Of a stretch of 64,000 nucleotides of DNA, positions 52,296 to 62,609 are shown piece by piece. The notes below the pieces were generated by a model. That model worked only from the letters and a program-made list of their open reading frames with translations. It was not told where the DNA came from and searched no databases. How positions within the stretch are numbered: the first letter of the stretch is position 1; the number at the start of each line of letters is the position of its first letter. The stretch is from Chitinophaga sancti (GTDB lineage Bacteria; Bacteroidota; Bacteroidia; Chitinophagales; Chitinophagaceae): assembly GCF_034424315.1 (NCBI RefSeq), contig NZ_CP139972.1, positions 186,001 to 250,000 of the forward strand, in the 5' to 3' direction. The position numbers and the translations under genes were made by a program.

Positions 52296-54710
52296 ATGAA
52301 TAGTAGCGATAATATGCATCTGAATGGTCACGTTAACGGGCAGACCTTTAAAAGTGACAGTACAGATAGTAAAATAGTAGTAAGAAGGATTGTTGATAAA
52401 GTAATTTCCAACTGGTATTGGTTTGTTTTGTCTTTAATCTTAGGTGTCGGTATAGCCATGGCATATTTAAGATATGCCAACCCGGATTATAAAATAAATG
52501 CAAAGATCATTGTAAAAGATGATAAGAAAGGAGGGGATTTTCCCGGGCAGGAAATTCTTTCCCAGTTGTCCATGTTCAATAATAAGGATAACGTGGATAA
52601 TGAAGTGGAAGTGCTGAAATCCCGCTCCCTCATGGAAAAGGTTGTGCATGACCTGCAATTGAATGTATTGTATACTGAATCCGGTCGGATCAAGACTGCC
52701 GAAATATTTGGAAATGTTCCCTTCAAATTACATTGGGTATCCCTGAGAGATACGCTTATTCCTAATGATTACCAGGTAATTACAAAAGGAGAACAGGGTT
52801 TTGAGATCTCCAGCAAGGGCATGGGAAAGATCAATGGCAAATGGGGTGATACCCTGAAGCTGACAGAAGGCGCCGCCGTTTTAACCCGTGAATGGCAATT
52901 CCCGGTAGATGCAGGTCATAAATATGGCATCCAGGTGATCTCTATCGATAATGCCGTTGCCAATTACCAGAAGAACTTTGCGATCTCTGTTCCAAACAAA
53001 CAGGTGAGCGTGATCGATATGTCCCTTATTTCTACCGTTCCTGCCAAAGGAGAGTTGATCGTCAATTCCCTGATCAATGCCTACCTGCATGCAAATGTGG
53101 AAGATAAGAACCGTATTGCAGACAGCACCATCACATTTATTGACAGGCGCCTGGTAGTAGTGAGCAGTGAATTGTCAGGCGTTGAAAAAGACATTCAGCA
53201 ATTCAAACAGGATAATAACCTCGCTGATATTACTGAACAGTCTAAAGCCCTGATCAGTGGTACCACCGATTTTGCAAAGCAACTGACTGAGCAGGAAGTT
53301 AACCTGAGCGTAATTAAGTCACTCGAATCCTATATCAAAGACGATAAAAATAATACCCGCATCGTTCCAACTGCACTGATCGTACAGGACCCGACATTTA
53401 TGTCACTGGTTGAAAAGTACAATAACCTGGAGCTGGAAAGAGAACGTTTGCTGATGACAAATACAGAAGCAAACCCTGTGGTGAAAAATGTCGACATACA
53501 GATCGCTGGTTTAAGAGCAGACCTTCAAACAAGCCTCGGTACGTACAAACGCGGTGTGGAAGTGAGCATCCGGGAATTACAGACCCGTTCTTCCGCATTA
53601 AATAGCCAGATTCACCAGGTGCCTGGAAAAGAAAGGATCTTCCTGGACTACTCAAGGCAACAGGCTATCAAACAGGAATTGTACCTTTTCCTGCTGAAAA
53701 GACGTGAGGAATCTGCCATTTCCAAGTCATCCAATATGGCGATTGCAAGGGTGATCGATCCTGCAAAGAGCGAACCGATACCTTTTAAACCCAAGCATTC
53801 CCTGGTGATCCTGATCGGTTTACTGGTCGGTATTGCAATTCCTTCGCTTTGTTTATACCTGAAAGATATCCTGAGCACAAGGATCGCCTATAAGAACGAT
53901 ATCAAGGAAAATAGCCCTGTGCCTATCCTGGCAGAGATCGGACACAGCGAATATAAAGACCTGGTGGTGGTAAAGAAAGAAAATTCTTCCCTGCCATTGG
54001 TTGAGCAGTTCCGCGCTATCAGAACGAACCTCCAGTTCGTACTGTCCGGGAAAAATGAAAAGATCATTCTGGTTACATCCAGCATGAGTGGTGAGGGGAA
54101 ATCTTTTATTGCGACCAACCTCGCAGCAGTTCTGGCTCTTTCCGGCAAGAAAGTCGTGCTCATGGAAATGGACCTGAGAAAGCCAAAGATCTCCCTGAAC
54201 CTGGGAGTAAACAATCAAACGGGCTTCAGTACCTATGCTATTGGTAAGACCTTAATCGAAGATGTAATCCGCCCTTCAGATATTCACCCCAATTGTAGCC
54301 TGATCACTTCTGGTCCGATTCCGCCAAACCCGGCAGAATTATTGCTATTGGAGAAGACGGAAAAATTATTTGAGCATTTACGCCAGGAATTTGATTACAT
54401 TATTGTGGATACAGCACCAGTAGGTCTGGTAACAGACGGTCAGCTGCTCGCTAAATATGCCGACGCCACCCTATACATTGTAAGACAAGGCTTCACATTT
54501 AAGGCACAATTACAGATTAGCCGTGACCTGTACCTGCAGCGGAAAATGCCAAAAGTCAACCTGGTTGTGAATGACGTGAAAATGGATCGTGCCAGCGGAT
54601 ATGGTTATGGATACGGTTATGGTTATGGCTATGGCTATGCCGGCGATACCGATGGTAGCAAACCATCTAAAGGATTGAAGTCAAGATTACAGAAATCTAA
54701 AAAAGCATAA
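52296..54710 (+). CDS. Polysaccharide co-polymerase and tyrosine autokinase (Wzc type)
   Basis: An 804-residue BY-kinase. The N-terminal Wzz domain has a TM near residue 40, a long periplasmic coiled-coil region to about 490 and a second TM near 500-520. The cytoplasmic kinase has Walker A SSMSGEGKSF near 600, Walker A' VLMEMDLRKPK near 625 and Walker B FDYIIVDTAPVG near 705. The C-terminus carries the tyrosine cluster as seven consecutive Gly-Tyr dipeptides, the likely autophosphorylation site. It controls chain length and export together with Wza. No separate phosphatase gene is seen in this part of the locus. Confidence 0.93.
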   Translation: MNSSDNMHLNGHVNGQTFKSDSTDSKIVVRRIVDKVISNWYWFVLSLILGVGIAMAYLRYANPDYKINAKIIVKDDKKGGDFPGQEILSQLSMFNNKDNVDNEVEVLKSRSLMEKVVHDLQLNVLYTESGRIKTAEIFGNVPFKLHWVSLRDTLIPNDYQVITKGEQGFEISSKGMGKINGKWGDTLKLTEGAAVLTREWQFPVDAGHKYGIQVISIDNAVANYQKNFAISVPNKQVSVIDMSLISTVPAKGELIVNSLINAYLHANVEDKNRIADSTITFIDRRLVVVSSELSGVEKDIQQFKQDNNLADITEQSKALISGTTDFAKQLTEQEVNLSVIKSLESYIKDDKNNTRIVPTALIVQDPTFMSLVEKYNNLELERERLLMTNTEANPVVKNVDIQIAGLRADLQTSLGTYKRGVEVSIRELQTRSSALNSQIHQVPGKERIFLDYSRQQAIKQELYLFLLKRREESAISKSSNMAIARVIDPAKSEPIPFKPKHSLVILIGLLVGIAIPSLCLYLKDILSTRIAYKNDIKENSPVPILAEIGHSEYKDLVVVKKENSSLPLVEQFRAIRTNLQFVLSGKNEKIILVTSSMSGEGKSFIATNLAAVLALSGKKVVLMEMDLRKPKISLNLGVNNQTGFSTYAIGKTLIEDVIRPSDIHPNCSLITSGPIPPNPAELLLLEKTEKLFEHLRQEFDYIIVDTAPVGLVTDGQLLAKYADATLYIVRQGFTFKAQLQISRDLYLQRKMPKVNLVVNDVKMDRASGYGYGYGYGYGYGYAGDTDGSKPSKGLKSRLQKSKKA
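54597..54638 (+). repeat. Seven Gly-Tyr codon pairs in the wzc tail
   Basis: Forty-two bases encode (Gly-Tyr)7, with hexamer units varying at third positions (GGA/GGT/GGC, TAT/TAC). The near-identical hexamers could slip and change the number of phosphorylatable tyrosines in steps of one. Confidence 0.85.
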
Positions 54711-54740
54711 AATAAACCTCAACTAAAATATCACAACTTT

Positions 54741-56030
54741 ATGGTGCCAAACGCAAGATTAGCGGTAATTGGATTGGGATATGTCGGATTGCCACTAGCG
54801 GTCGAATTTGCCAAAAAATACCTGACCATTGGATTTGATATTAATCAGAAGAGGGTAGGAGAGTTAAACGAAGGAAATGATTTTACACTTGAAGTAGCCA
54901 GCAAAGATCTGTTGAAAGTCCTGACAAAAGACATCAATGCATCTTCCGGCCTGCTTTGTACTGCGAATTTAGAGGAGATACGGAATTGTAATTATTTCAT
55001 TGTAACTGTGCCTACCCCAGTAGATAAGCACAACAGGCCAGACCTGACCCCATTGTACAAAGCCAGTGAAACTGTCGGCAAAGTATTGAAGAAAGGAGAC
55101 ATCGTCGTGTACGAGTCAACTGTATATCCGGGTGTTACAGAAGAAGAGTGCGTTCCTGTACTGGAAAGGGTATCTGGCTTAAAATTCAATGTTGACTTCT
55201 TTGCAGGCTACTCTCCTGAGCGTATTAACCCCGGCGATAAGGAACATACTGTATCAAAAATACTAAAGGTAACTTCCGGCTCTACCCCGGAAACAGCGGA
55301 TAAAGTAGATGCATTGTATAACTCTGTGATAGTGGCAGGTACCTACAAAGCTGCATCTATCAAAGTGGCGGAAGCAGCAAAGGTAATTGAGAACTCTCAG
55401 CGTGATATCAACATCGCTTTTGTAAATGAACTCGCAAAGATCTTTAACAGGATGGGTATTGATACAGAAGATGTATTGAATGCCGCAGGTACCAAATGGA
55501 ACTTTCTCAAGTTTAAACCTGGATTAGTAGGTGGCCACTGTATTGGTGTAGATCCTTACTACCTGGCCCAGAAAGCACAGGAGCTGGGTTACCACCCCGA
55601 AATTATCCTGGCGGGCCGCCGGCTGAATGACGGTATGGGTCAGTATGTAGCCATGGAAGTGGTAAAGCTGATGGTGAAGAAGAGCATTCCTGTAAAAGGA
55701 GCAAAAATACTGGTACTGGGTTTTACCTTCAAAGAGAACTGCCCGGATGTAAGAAATACCAGGGTAATCGATATTCTCACTGCACTGAAAGAATATGAAA
55801 CCGAAATCGTAGTGTATGATCCGTGGGCAAATCCTGCGGAAGTAAAACATGAATATGGCTGGGATTCTGTGCAGGAACTGGATGGTACCTGTGATTATGA
55901 TGCAGTTATTTCTGCCGTAGCACACAAACAGTTCAACGGCCTTGATATTAAAGGATTGTGTAAGGATACGAGTGTTGTCTATGATGTGAAAGGGGTGCTG
56001 GCTAAGGAAATAGTAGACGGAAGGCTTTAA
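54741..56030 (+). CDS. UDP-HexNAc 6-dehydrogenase (WbpA/TviB type)
   Basis: A 429-residue UDP-sugar dehydrogenase of the UDP-GlcNAc/ManNAc/GalNAc group. NAD-binding motif [18 protein letters not shown] at the start, TVPTPVD near residue 90, [11 protein letters not shown] near 127, the central helix region [21 protein letters not shown] near 210, the catalytic Cys near 267 in [11 protein letters not shown] and [17 protein letters not shown] near 325. It oxidises C6 in two steps to the uronic acid. Together with the epimerase encoded 18 bases downstream it matches the Vi-antigen TviB/TviC pair, which makes UDP-GalNAcA. Confidence 0.9.
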   Translation: MVPNARLAVIGLGYVGLPLAVEFAKKYLTIGFDINQKRVGELNEGNDFTLEVASKDLLKVLTKDINASSGLLCTANLEEIRNCNYFIVTVPTPVDKHNRPDLTPLYKASETVGKVLKKGDIVVYESTVYPGVTEEECVPVLERVSGLKFNVDFFAGYSPERINPGDKEHTVSKILKVTSGSTPETADKVDALYNSVIVAGTYKAASIKVAEAAKVIENSQRDINIAFVNELAKIFNRMGIDTEDVLNAAGTKWNFLKFKPGLVGGHCIGVDPYYLAQKAQELGYHPEIILAGRRLNDGMGQYVAMEVVKLMVKKSIPVKGAKILVLGFTFKENCPDVRNTRVIDILTALKEYETEIVVYDPWANPAEVKHEYGWDSVQELDGTCDYDAVISAVAHKQFNGLDIKGLCKDTSVVYDVKGVLAKEIVDGRL

Positions 56031-56048
56031 TTCAATATTAATTAATTC

Positions 56049-57056
56049 ATGTATAATACAATTTATCATCCCGGTCAGCTTTCAGGACATTCTTTCCTGG
56101 TAACCGGAGGAGCAGGATTTATAGGTTCCAACCTGGTAGAATACCTGCTCAAACATGGTGCAGGGAAAGTGCGGGTGTTAGATAATTTTATAACCGGACA
56201 CAGGAAAAATTTGGAGGAGTTCATGGATAACCCGGCCTTCGAACTGCAGGAAGGGGATATCCGGAACCTGGAAGATTGTAAAGCCGCAGTAAAGGGTATA
56301 GACTACGTGCTACACCAGGCTGCGCTTGGCTCAGTGCCACGTTCCATCAATGATCCTATCACCACCAATGATATTAATGTTTCAGGATTTCTGAACATGC
56401 TGGTTGCTGTAAGGGATGAAAATTGCAAACGCTTTGTGTACGCCGCCAGTTCCAGTACATACGGAGATCATCCTGGTCTGCCTAAGGTAGAAGAGCACAT
56501 CGGAAAACCTTTATCACCTTACGCGGTGACAAAGTATGTAAATGAGCTGTACGCAGATGTATTCGGAAAAACGTATGGAATGGAGCTCATTGGTTTACGC
56601 TACTTCAATGTATTCGGACAACGACAGGATCCGAATGGTGCATATGCAGCGGTGATCCCTAAATTCGTTTCCCAATTCATTCGTTATGAAAGTCCTGTTA
56701 TTAATGGGGATGGCGCCTTCTCCCGGGACTTTACTTATATCGACAACGTGGTGCAGGCAAATATTAAAGCGCTGTTTGTAGCTGTTGAAGCAGCAGTAGG
56801 ACAGGTATATAACGTGGCATTTGGTGAACAAACATCATTGACTCAGCTCACTGACGCCCTAAAGAAAGAGCTACAGGTGTTTGATGCAAAGATCGGAGAT
56901 GTATCTGTCATTTACGGTTCGAATAGAATAGGTGATATTCCACATTCACTGGCCTCCATTGAAAAGGCACGAAAATTACTGGGCTACCAGCCGGCTTATT
57001 CCTTTAAGGATGGGTTGAATGAAGCTGTAGCATGGTATTGGCGCAACCTGAAATAG
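56049..57056 (+). CDS. UDP-HexNAc(A) 4-epimerase (TviC/WbpP type)
   Basis: A 335-residue SDR epimerase: GGAGFIGSNLVEYLLKHG near residue 20, YVLHQAALGSVPRSI near 90, AASSSTYGDHPGLPK near 135 and YAVTKYVNELYADVFGKTYG with catalytic YxxxK near 160. The GSVPRSINDP and FNVFGQRQDPNGAYAAVIPKF stretches are typical of the WbpP/TviC branch, which epimerises UDP-GlcNAc or UDP-GlcNAcA at C4. It is directly downstream of the dehydrogenase, so the two probably supply UDP-GalNAcA. Substrate choice is inferred from this pairing. Confidence 0.9.
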   Translation: MYNTIYHPGQLSGHSFLVTGGAGFIGSNLVEYLLKHGAGKVRVLDNFITGHRKNLEEFMDNPAFELQEGDIRNLEDCKAAVKGIDYVLHQAALGSVPRSINDPITTNDINVSGFLNMLVAVRDENCKRFVYAASSSTYGDHPGLPKVEEHIGKPLSPYAVTKYVNELYADVFGKTYGMELIGLRYFNVFGQRQDPNGAYAAVIPKFVSQFIRYESPVINGDGAFSRDFTYIDNVVQANIKALFVAVEAAVGQVYNVAFGEQTSLTQLTDALKKELQVFDAKIGDVSVIYGSNRIGDIPHSLASIEKARKLLGYQPAYSFKDGLNEAVAWYWRNLK

Positions 57057-57149
57057 TATGATCTTCCTTTCTATTCAGCATATCCGGATCATCGGCGCTT
57101 AATATCACACCTGAAAAGCAATTGCAGTTAGAAAGTAAATTTTAAATCG

Positions 57150-58373
57150 TTGAAAAAATTAGTTTCTGAGTTTTTGTATTTGTCGCTTTTTCAGGCTTCA
57201 AATTATATACTGCCCCTTCTAACGTTCCCGTATCTTATCAGGGTGTTTGGATTAAGTGTATTCGGAGAGTATACAGTGATACAAACTGTGCTTACTTATT
57301 TTCTGATCCTGGTGGATTTTGGCTTTAATGTAACAGGTGTTAAGAATATTTCGCAGGCTGCTACTGAGGAAGAGCAGTCGAAGGTATTCAACACCATAAT
57401 GGCATCTAAAGGCTTACTGATTGGTATTTCTCTTCTCGTTCTACTGGTAGCCGGATTATTTGCTCCGGAGGTACGAAATCACTTCCTGGCATACCTGCTG
57501 GCGTTTCCTGCTGTAGTAGGTCAGGCTATTTTTCCCATCTGGTTTTATCAGGCCATCCGGAAAATGAAGGTGGCGACGATGATCAATGCGCTGATCAAGA
57601 TCTTTTTCACCGGATGCATCTTTTTATTCATCAGGAGGGCCGATCAGCTGGCAACAGTATTCCTGTTCAACTCGATCGGGTTCCTGGCAGGGGGTATTAT
57701 AGCTGTCATTCCTGTATATACTAAGTACAACCTTCGTTTTTTTGCGCCTAGCTGGCAGCATGTGAAGGCTGATCTGGGAGAAAGCTGGCGGATCTTTTTA
57801 TCCAGGGTATTTATAACATTGTATTCCTCTACCCATGTGCTGGTTCTTGCCTATTTTAAAACACCGTTTGTTGTGGGGCAATATTCAGCCGCAGATAAGG
57901 TTTTCAGAGGATTATACAATGTATCTACCCCTTTTACGCAGGTATTTTTCCCTATGCAGGCAAAACTGTATAAGGAGTCAATGGTTGCCTATATTAAAGA
58001 ATCAAAGAAGATCTTTTTTATACTATTGTCAGTTTGTACCGCTATAGGGGTTGGCGTATTTATTGCGGCTCCTTTTATCGTAAAACTGGTGGTTGGGCAG
58101 GAAAATGCAGTCGTATTGGCAGTGTTACGCGTGTTTGTGTTAAGTGTTATACTTTATCCTTTTGGCGCGTTCTTTACAAACATGCTGGCCATTCAGAATA
58201 TGAACAAGGTATTACTTCGTGCGGTCACCTATTCTGCGGTGATGAACCTGGTACTTGTAGTGCCGGTTATTTATTATTTTTCTGTGATTGGATTGGCATG
58301 GTTGTCATTCGCAACTCAATTGCTGATCTTTTTATATAAAGGACTTTCCCTGGTAGCTGATTTAAAAAAATAA
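57150..58373 (+). CDS. Polysaccharide flippase (Wzx type)
   Basis: A 407-residue MOP-superfamily flippase with about 12 membrane helices. The N-terminal SLFQASNYILPLLTFPYLIRVFGLSVFGEYT and KVFNTIMASKG are typical of oligosaccharide flippases that move lipid-linked repeat units across the inner membrane. The only available start is TTG at 57150, because an in-frame stop occurs 18 bases before it and no ATG is near. The gene ends 3 bases before the asparagine-synthase-like gene, so the two are probably translationally linked. Confidence 0.9.
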   Translation: MKKLVSEFLYLSLFQASNYILPLLTFPYLIRVFGLSVFGEYTVIQTVLTYFLILVDFGFNVTGVKNISQAATEEEQSKVFNTIMASKGLLIGISLLVLLVAGLFAPEVRNHFLAYLLAFPAVVGQAIFPIWFYQAIRKMKVATMINALIKIFFTGCIFLFIRRADQLATVFLFNSIGFLAGGIIAVIPVYTKYNLRFFAPSWQHVKADLGESWRIFLSRVFITLYSSTHVLVLAYFKTPFVVGQYSAADKVFRGLYNVSTPFTQVFFPMQAKLYKESMVAYIKESKKIFFILLSVCTAIGVGVFIAAPFIVKLVVGQENAVVLAVLRVFVLSVILYPFGAFFTNMLAIQNMNKVLLRAVTYSAVMNLVLVVPVIYYFSVIGLAWLSFATQLLIFLYKGLSLVADLKK

Positions 58374-58376
58374 CTC

Positions 58377-60302
58377 ATGTGCGGTATCGCCGGATATATT
58401 CATAAGACAAAATTAAACTACAATGAGGGTATCATGGATGGAATGCTGGAGGTGCTTGCACACCGGGGTCCGGACAGTAACAGTCATTGGGGTAATGTGG
58501 AAGAAAAAGTGTTCCTGGGACACCGCCGCCTGGCAATACTGGACCTCTCAGATGCCGGCAAACAGCCAATGTTGAGCAATGATGAGGAACTCGTAGTGGT
58601 GTTCAATGGAGAGATTTACAATTTTGATGAGATCCGGAATGAACTGAAAACACTGGGCTATTCATTTAAGACCGGTAGCGACACTGAGATGATCCTCTAT
58701 GCATACAAAGAATGGGGAATCGAAGCTGTATCAAAGTTCATTGGTATGTTTGCCATCGTGTTGTTTGACAGGAAGCATAAACAGGTGTATTTTATCCGGG
58801 ATCGGTTTGGTGTAAAACCGTTGTTCATTTTTGAATCAGACAAGCTGTTGATGTTTTCTTCAGAGATCAAAACATTTTATAAGCACCCCGAATTTAAAAA
58901 GGACATCAACCGCGATGTAATTCCTTTATACCTGAAATATGGTTATATACCCACCCCATATTCCATTTTCACGCATGTGCGGAAAGTGAGGCCCGGCCAT
59001 ATCATACAGTATGATGTAGAGAAAGGGAAAGTAGTGCGTGAGGTCACATATTGGGAGCCGCTGGCTGCATTCAATAAAGAAAAATTCTACAATAAAACAG
59101 AAGCGGAAATTACAGCAGAAACGGTTGAACTGTTAAAGTCTGCGTTTAATTATCGCATGGTAGCAGATGTACCTGTGGGCGTATTCTTAAGCGGCGGTAT
59201 TGATAGTTCACTGGTTACTGCATTGCTGACCAAACAGCTTGGATACAAGCTGAAGACGTTCACAATCGGGTTCGATAATGAAGCATACAACGAGGCGAAG
59301 ATTGCGAAAGAAGTCGCGGCTTTGTTGAACACAGAACATCACGAATATATCTGCACAGAAAAAGAAGCGCTGGAGATCATTCCGCAGTTGCCATTTTATT
59401 ATGACGAGCCTTTTGCTGATTCATCCGCTATACCAACGATGCTGTTGAGTAAGAAGGTTCGCTCTCATGTTACAGTTGCGTTATCCGCTGATGGTGGAGA
59501 TGAGATCTTTGGTGGCTACACAAAATACTATTCAAAGGGCGGGCTGTATAATATGCTGCGTAATTCTCCCCGTATTTTAAAGTATCCTATCAGCTGGGGA
59601 TTAGGGATGATGCGCCGGTATAGAAGAATGCAGGGCCGGTATGACCAGGACGCAATACTGGAAAGGGCACAGGAAATTGTGCTTGCAAAAGATAAAAGTG
59701 CTTCTTTTTTAAAGAAGATCGATTATAGGTTGTTCAGCAATTATGAGCTGAAGAAGCTGTTAAAAGGAAACTATAAAAAGGTGGATACTGCTTTTGATGT
59801 AACGGGCAATTTATCTGCGAATAATAGTGAAATAGAAAAAATGCAGTCCACCGATGTAAAAACTTATATGCTGGATGATATCCTGGTGAAAGTGGACAGG
59901 GCTACGATGGCATATAGCCTGGAAGGTAGGGAGCCATTGCTGGATCACCGGTTGTTTGAATATGTGACAAGGATTCCGTCCGGCATCAAGTTTAAGAATA
60001 ATATTCCTAAGTACCTGCTGAAAGAAATTGATTATTCAATGCTGCCAAAGGAACTCCTTGACCTGCCAAAGCGAGGGTTTGCAGTGCCTATACAGCAATG
60101 GTTGCTGAACGAGCTGGCGGTGTTTTGTGATACATATCTTAGTGAGCAGGAAATTGCAGCAAGTGGAGTATTTGATTTTCAGGAAATTCAAAAATTACGC
60201 CGCCGTTTTCAGGACAAGCAGCGAAGGGCTGATGCCGACAGGATCTGGCGGATCTTATGTTTTCAAATGTGGTTTAACCACTGGATAAAAGATAGAGATT
60301 AA
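58377..60302 (+). CDS. Glutamine-dependent asparagine synthase-like amidotransferase (AsnB family)
   Basis: A 641-residue protein with a class II glutamine amidotransferase domain (nucleophile Cys2 in MCGIAGY; LAHRGPDS near 28; FNGEIYN near 77) and a synthetase domain with the PP-loop VFLSGGIDSSLV near 265 and ALSADGGDEIFGGYTKY near 370. In polysaccharide loci this family often transfers ammonia to a sugar carboxylate rather than to aspartate. Next to a uronic-acid pathway it is a candidate for amidating the GalNAcA residue (inference). It fits between the flippase and polymerase genes with 2-3-base gaps. Confidence 0.88.
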   Translation: MCGIAGYIHKTKLNYNEGIMDGMLEVLAHRGPDSNSHWGNVEEKVFLGHRRLAILDLSDAGKQPMLSNDEELVVVFNGEIYNFDEIRNELKTLGYSFKTGSDTEMILYAYKEWGIEAVSKFIGMFAIVLFDRKHKQVYFIRDRFGVKPLFIFESDKLLMFSSEIKTFYKHPEFKKDINRDVIPLYLKYGYIPTPYSIFTHVRKVRPGHIIQYDVEKGKVVREVTYWEPLAAFNKEKFYNKTEAEITAETVELLKSAFNYRMVADVPVGVFLSGGIDSSLVTALLTKQLGYKLKTFTIGFDNEAYNEAKIAKEVAALLNTEHHEYICTEKEALEIIPQLPFYYDEPFADSSAIPTMLLSKKVRSHVTVALSADGGDEIFGGYTKYYSKGGLYNMLRNSPRILKYPISWGLGMMRRYRRMQGRYDQDAILERAQEIVLAKDKSASFLKKIDYRLFSNYELKKLLKGNYKKVDTAFDVTGNLSANNSEIEKMQSTDVKTYMLDDILVKVDRATMAYSLEGREPLLDHRLFEYVTRIPSGIKFKNNIPKYLLKEIDYSMLPKELLDLPKRGFAVPIQQWLLNELAVFCDTYLSEQEIAASGVFDFQEIQKLRRRFQDKQRRADADRIWRILCFQMWFNHWIKDRD

Positions 60303-60304
60303 TA

Positions 60305-61501
60305 ATGAATCGGATCAATGTTTTATTGTTCTTATATGCATTTTCAGCGATCGTTTGTTTTGATTACGAGAGCCTGACAATCATTCCTAAGATCTTCGCA
60401 GGTTTGATGATGGTGGAATATTTCATTCAGACCGTACACATGAACCGACCCAGGGTAAAAGGACCATTTAACTGGGGCCTGGGTTGCCTGGTATTCATGT
60501 CAGTTTATTGTTTGATTTCGTTCGCCTTCTTCCCTTATGACCTCCCGGGAGAAGCAATCATTAATATTATGATGATCCTTGTATTGTCATATATCTTAAC
60601 AAGGATTGTAGATAATGTGAGGGCTTTTGATATGGTGCTGGTTGGTTTAAGTTTCGGTTTATTCATTGGGTTTATGATGAATATTTTCGTTCCACAGCTG
60701 GATGAATTTGGCCGTACAAGTCGTTATGTCGGTACATTGGGGAACTCGAACCTTTTTTCACTAATGGTTAATTTTTGTATCTCATTCCTGTTGCAGCGTT
60801 ATAAGCTATACTCAAAGTTCTGGCGGAGTCTTATATTAATCTTCATTATCCTGGCTGCCCAACAGGTGATGATGAGCGGTTCTAAGCTGGGTTTGTTCAT
60901 GTACCTGCTAAATATTCTGTACCTGGTATTTTATATTCGTATCATAAAAAATACCACTACGCTCGTGTTGGTATCCATCCTGATCCTTTCATTATCTGGT
61001 TTTTTTATTACCAATTTCCTTATGGATAATTCTGAAGCATTCGACAGGTTCAGGTATTTGCAGGATGTATTTTCCGGAACCAGGGATTATAGTGATTCTG
61101 ACTTGCTTCGGTATAACCTGGCTGTGAAAGGATGGGATATGTGGACGCAGCGGCCATTCTTTGGTTGGGGATATGGTGCCTTTGTATTTTTGGGTGGATA
61201 TAATTTGTATTCGCACAACAATATTGTCGAACTACTGGCTAATACGGGAATTTTCGGATTTGTGATATTCCATGCAGCATTGATTCAATTGATCGTGATG
61301 GCATATCGTTCAGATATTCGTCGTAGAAACAGTATTGTATGGACCACCTATTTTGCGCTGATGATCATAGTCAGTTCTTTTGCAATCGTATTGTTTATAG
61401 AGAAGTTATTCTGGCTTTTGTATTTCACCATGGTCGCATATTTGAAAATGCATACTGTGCCGCGGGAAATTCCGGTGGTCACAGTGCAGCAATTAAATTA
61501 A
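60305..61501 (+). CDS. O-antigen polymerase/ligase-like protein (Wzy type)
   Basis: A 398-residue inner-membrane protein with about 10-12 hydrophobic helices. The large periplasmic loop carries AVKGWDMWTQRPFFGWGYGAF near residue 275 and LYSHNNIVELLANTGIFG near 303, the Wzy_C pattern with the conserved His and Asn. In this locus it is the only polymerase candidate, so it probably joins repeat units after Wzx flipping. It starts 2 bases after the amidotransferase stop. Confidence 0.85.
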   Translation: MNRINVLLFLYAFSAIVCFDYESLTIIPKIFAGLMMVEYFIQTVHMNRPRVKGPFNWGLGCLVFMSVYCLISFAFFPYDLPGEAIINIMMILVLSYILTRIVDNVRAFDMVLVGLSFGLFIGFMMNIFVPQLDEFGRTSRYVGTLGNSNLFSLMVNFCISFLLQRYKLYSKFWRSLILIFIILAAQQVMMSGSKLGLFMYLLNILYLVFYIRIIKNTTTLVLVSILILSLSGFFITNFLMDNSEAFDRFRYLQDVFSGTRDYSDSDLLRYNLAVKGWDMWTQRPFFGWGYGAFVFLGGYNLYSHNNIVELLANTGIFGFVIFHAALIQLIVMAYRSDIRRRNSIVWTTYFALMIIVSSFAIVLFIEKLFWLLYFTMVAYLKMHTVPREIPVVTVQQLN

Positions 61502-61517
61502 AATTTGAGCTTTAGAT

Positions 61518-62609
61518 ATGAAGGTGGTTTTATGTATTGATGGATTAGGTTCCGGAGGTGCGCAGCGTCAAATCGTAATTTTGGCGGAGTTGCTGATTGG
61601 CAAAGGGCATACTGTGGAATTCATCACTTACCTGGATGACAACTTTTATAAAGAAGTGACGGATAGGTTGAAGATCAATGTAGTGACTGTCAAATGGACG
61701 AACCTGTTCTCAAGAACGTATAAATACCTGGTAGCTGTAAAGCAGGCGAAACCTGATTATGTCATTTCTTTTTTAGATAACCCTAACCTGATTTCAGAAC
61801 TGGCATCGGTTCCCTTTCGAAAATGGGGCCTGATCGTGTCTGAGCGCACAGGGAAAGTCGGAAAAATTTCAACAAGAGACAAAGTCCGTTTTCATTTTCA
61901 CCGGCTGGCAGATGTTGTGGTAACAAATAGCTATAACCTTTCTGAATATGTGGTCAATCATGCGCCGTGGTTAAAGAAGAAAATGCATACGATAGTGAAT
62001 GCCGTCGATTTTGAGAAGTTCAGGCCAATGGAGGTAACTCCACCTGCAAATGGAGTTGTGAAAATTGTAGTAGCAGCCAGTTACCAGCAGCTGAAAAATT
62101 CTGAAAATCTTATAAAGGCAATACATTCCCTGAAAGGGCTGCCCGTAGAATTGTACTGGTATGGCAATAAGATGCTGGTTGATGGCGTACCACAGGGCAC
62201 ATCCCGCTACCTGGATGCTGCAGCATATGTGAAGGAACATGGACTTGAAAAAATGGTTTTCCTGGACGGGCCTTCCAGGGAAATTCCCCGCCTTTTCAAT
62301 GAGGCCACCGTGGTATGCCTGCCATCCTTCTACGAAGGGTGTCCAAATGTCATCTGCGAAGCCATGGCCTGTGGCAAACCCGTTTTGGCCAGCAATGTAT
62401 GCGATAATCCACGATTGATCAGAGAAGGGGTGAACGGGTTTCTTTTTGATCCGGCAGATCCTGCTTCTATTGCAGCTGCCATCAAAAGATTGATGGCTTT
62501 ATCTCCGGCTCAGTTGCAGGATATGAGCAGGGAGAACCTGGCTTTTGCAGCGGCTGAATTCGACAAATCAGTCTTCTTAAATAAATATCTGAACTTATTG
62601 ACGGTATGA
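61518..62609 (+). CDS. GT4-family glycosyltransferase
   Basis: A 363-residue GT-B glycosyltransferase. The acceptor domain begins [21 protein letters not shown]; the donor domain includes [19 protein letters not shown] near 190, [17 protein letters not shown] near 250 and the EX7E-type [19 protein letters not shown] near 273. It probably adds one sugar to the lipid-linked repeat unit at the cytoplasmic face. Donor and linkage are unknown. Its last codons overlap the next gene by 4 bases (ATGA). Confidence 0.9.
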   Translation: MKVVLCIDGLGSGGAQRQIVILAELLIGKGHTVEFITYLDDNFYKEVTDRLKINVVTVKWTNLFSRTYKYLVAVKQAKPDYVISFLDNPNLISELASVPFRKWGLIVSERTGKVGKISTRDKVRFHFHRLADVVVTNSYNLSEYVVNHAPWLKKKMHTIVNAVDFEKFRPMEVTPPANGVVKIVVAASYQQLKNSENLIKAIHSLKGLPVELYWYGNKMLVDGVPQGTSRYLDAAAYVKEHGLEKMVFLDGPSREIPRLFNEATVVCLPSFYEGCPNVICEAMACGKPVLASNVCDNPRLIREGVNGFLFDPADPASIAAAIKRLMALSPAQLQDMSRENLAFAAAEFDKSVFLNKYLNLLTV

